From Isochrysis galbana (taxonomy: Eukaryota; Haptophyta; Isochrysidales; Isochrysidaceae): DNA of 64,000 nucleotides. Each line of letters opens with the position of its first letter. Position 1 is the stretch's first letter. The DNA is taken from positions 3,537,035-3,601,034 of the forward strand of contig CM030941.1 in the NCBI GenBank assembly GCA_018136815.1. Reading direction: 5' to 3'. The position numbers and the translations under genes were made by a program. This document shows, piece by piece, positions 63,916 to 64,000 of the stretch. Under the pieces are notes generated by a model. It ran no database searches. It saw only the letters and a program-made list of their open reading frames with translations, and was not told where the DNA came from.

Positions 63916-64000
63916 GTGAGTGACGGCGCAGCTATGGCCGAGCGTGCGCCTTCAGCTGGGATGGCCCTTGCGCTTGCATGAAATGGCCGCCTATCGGCTC

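Overview
This is a window of nuclear DNA from a eukaryotic alga. The genes have GT-AG introns, and two encode fucoxanthin-chlorophyll a/c type light-harvesting proteins, which indicates a plastid of the chromist type. Three genes belong to centriole or cilium families (CEP76, a cytosolic carboxypeptidase, an FN3/STPGR-repeat protein), so the cell almost certainly builds flagella. A haptophyte is my best guess and an ochrophyte the main alternative; the sequence alone does not settle this.

Genes in order: Derlin (721-1888, +), a TRIC-like cation channel (5028-5996, -), CEP76 (11456-13345, -), a targeted atypical Rossmann/SDR-like protein (16280-18109, +), the 5' end of a BRE1-like coiled-coil gene cut by a 100-N assembly gap (21249-21567, -), WDR48/UAF1 (23941-26792, -), an ARM plus M14 cytosolic carboxypeptidase of the AGTPBP1 type (27293-31523, +), a disordered hypothetical protein (35757-37574, -), an eIF2B alpha/beta/delta-family subunit (40654-42451, -), an FN3 + STPGR protein (43487-46099, +), an IAH1-type SGNH esterase (51634-52476, +), a targeted helical protein of unknown function (56390-57941, +), and a head-to-head pair of light-harvesting genes (62043-63098, - and 63706 to beyond 63915, +). 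I rebuilt the exon chains by keeping reading phase across GT-AG junctions and matching conserved family motifs.

Most of the rest is mobile DNA, often nested. (1) HR1 is a ~760 bp GC-rich retroposon with 15-17 bp target-site duplications (32155-33680 as a dimer, 38509-39264, 58904-60545), plus truncated copies at 2159, 11100 and 19228. (2) HR2 is a ~400 bp repeat (1-380, 39600-40020) whose 5' head resembles that of HR1. (3) Short SINE-like elements (2040, 37719, 39364, 61735) share their 3' tail with a LINE fragment at 48300-50326. (4) Four non-autonomous DNA elements carry terminal inverted repeats and exact 8-bp target duplications, a hAT-like signature: 6493-8158, 14816-15408, 38126-38314 and 58976-59843. 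The second lies inside an LTR-like repeat and the fourth inside an HR1 copy. (5) A 2.3 kb element (53892-56206) has ~109 bp inverted repeats and a 4-bp duplication; it encloses copia debris and a strikingly AT-rich 760 bp block. (6) Ty1/copia remnants with two LTR families occupy 8.5-11 kb, 19.8-20.2 kb, 34.0-34.3 kb and 54-55.1 kb.

No CRISPR array, rRNA gene or intact tRNA gene was seen. The strongest candidate for something undescribed is the coexisting set of retroposon and hAT-like families, whose nesting gives a relative order of insertion.
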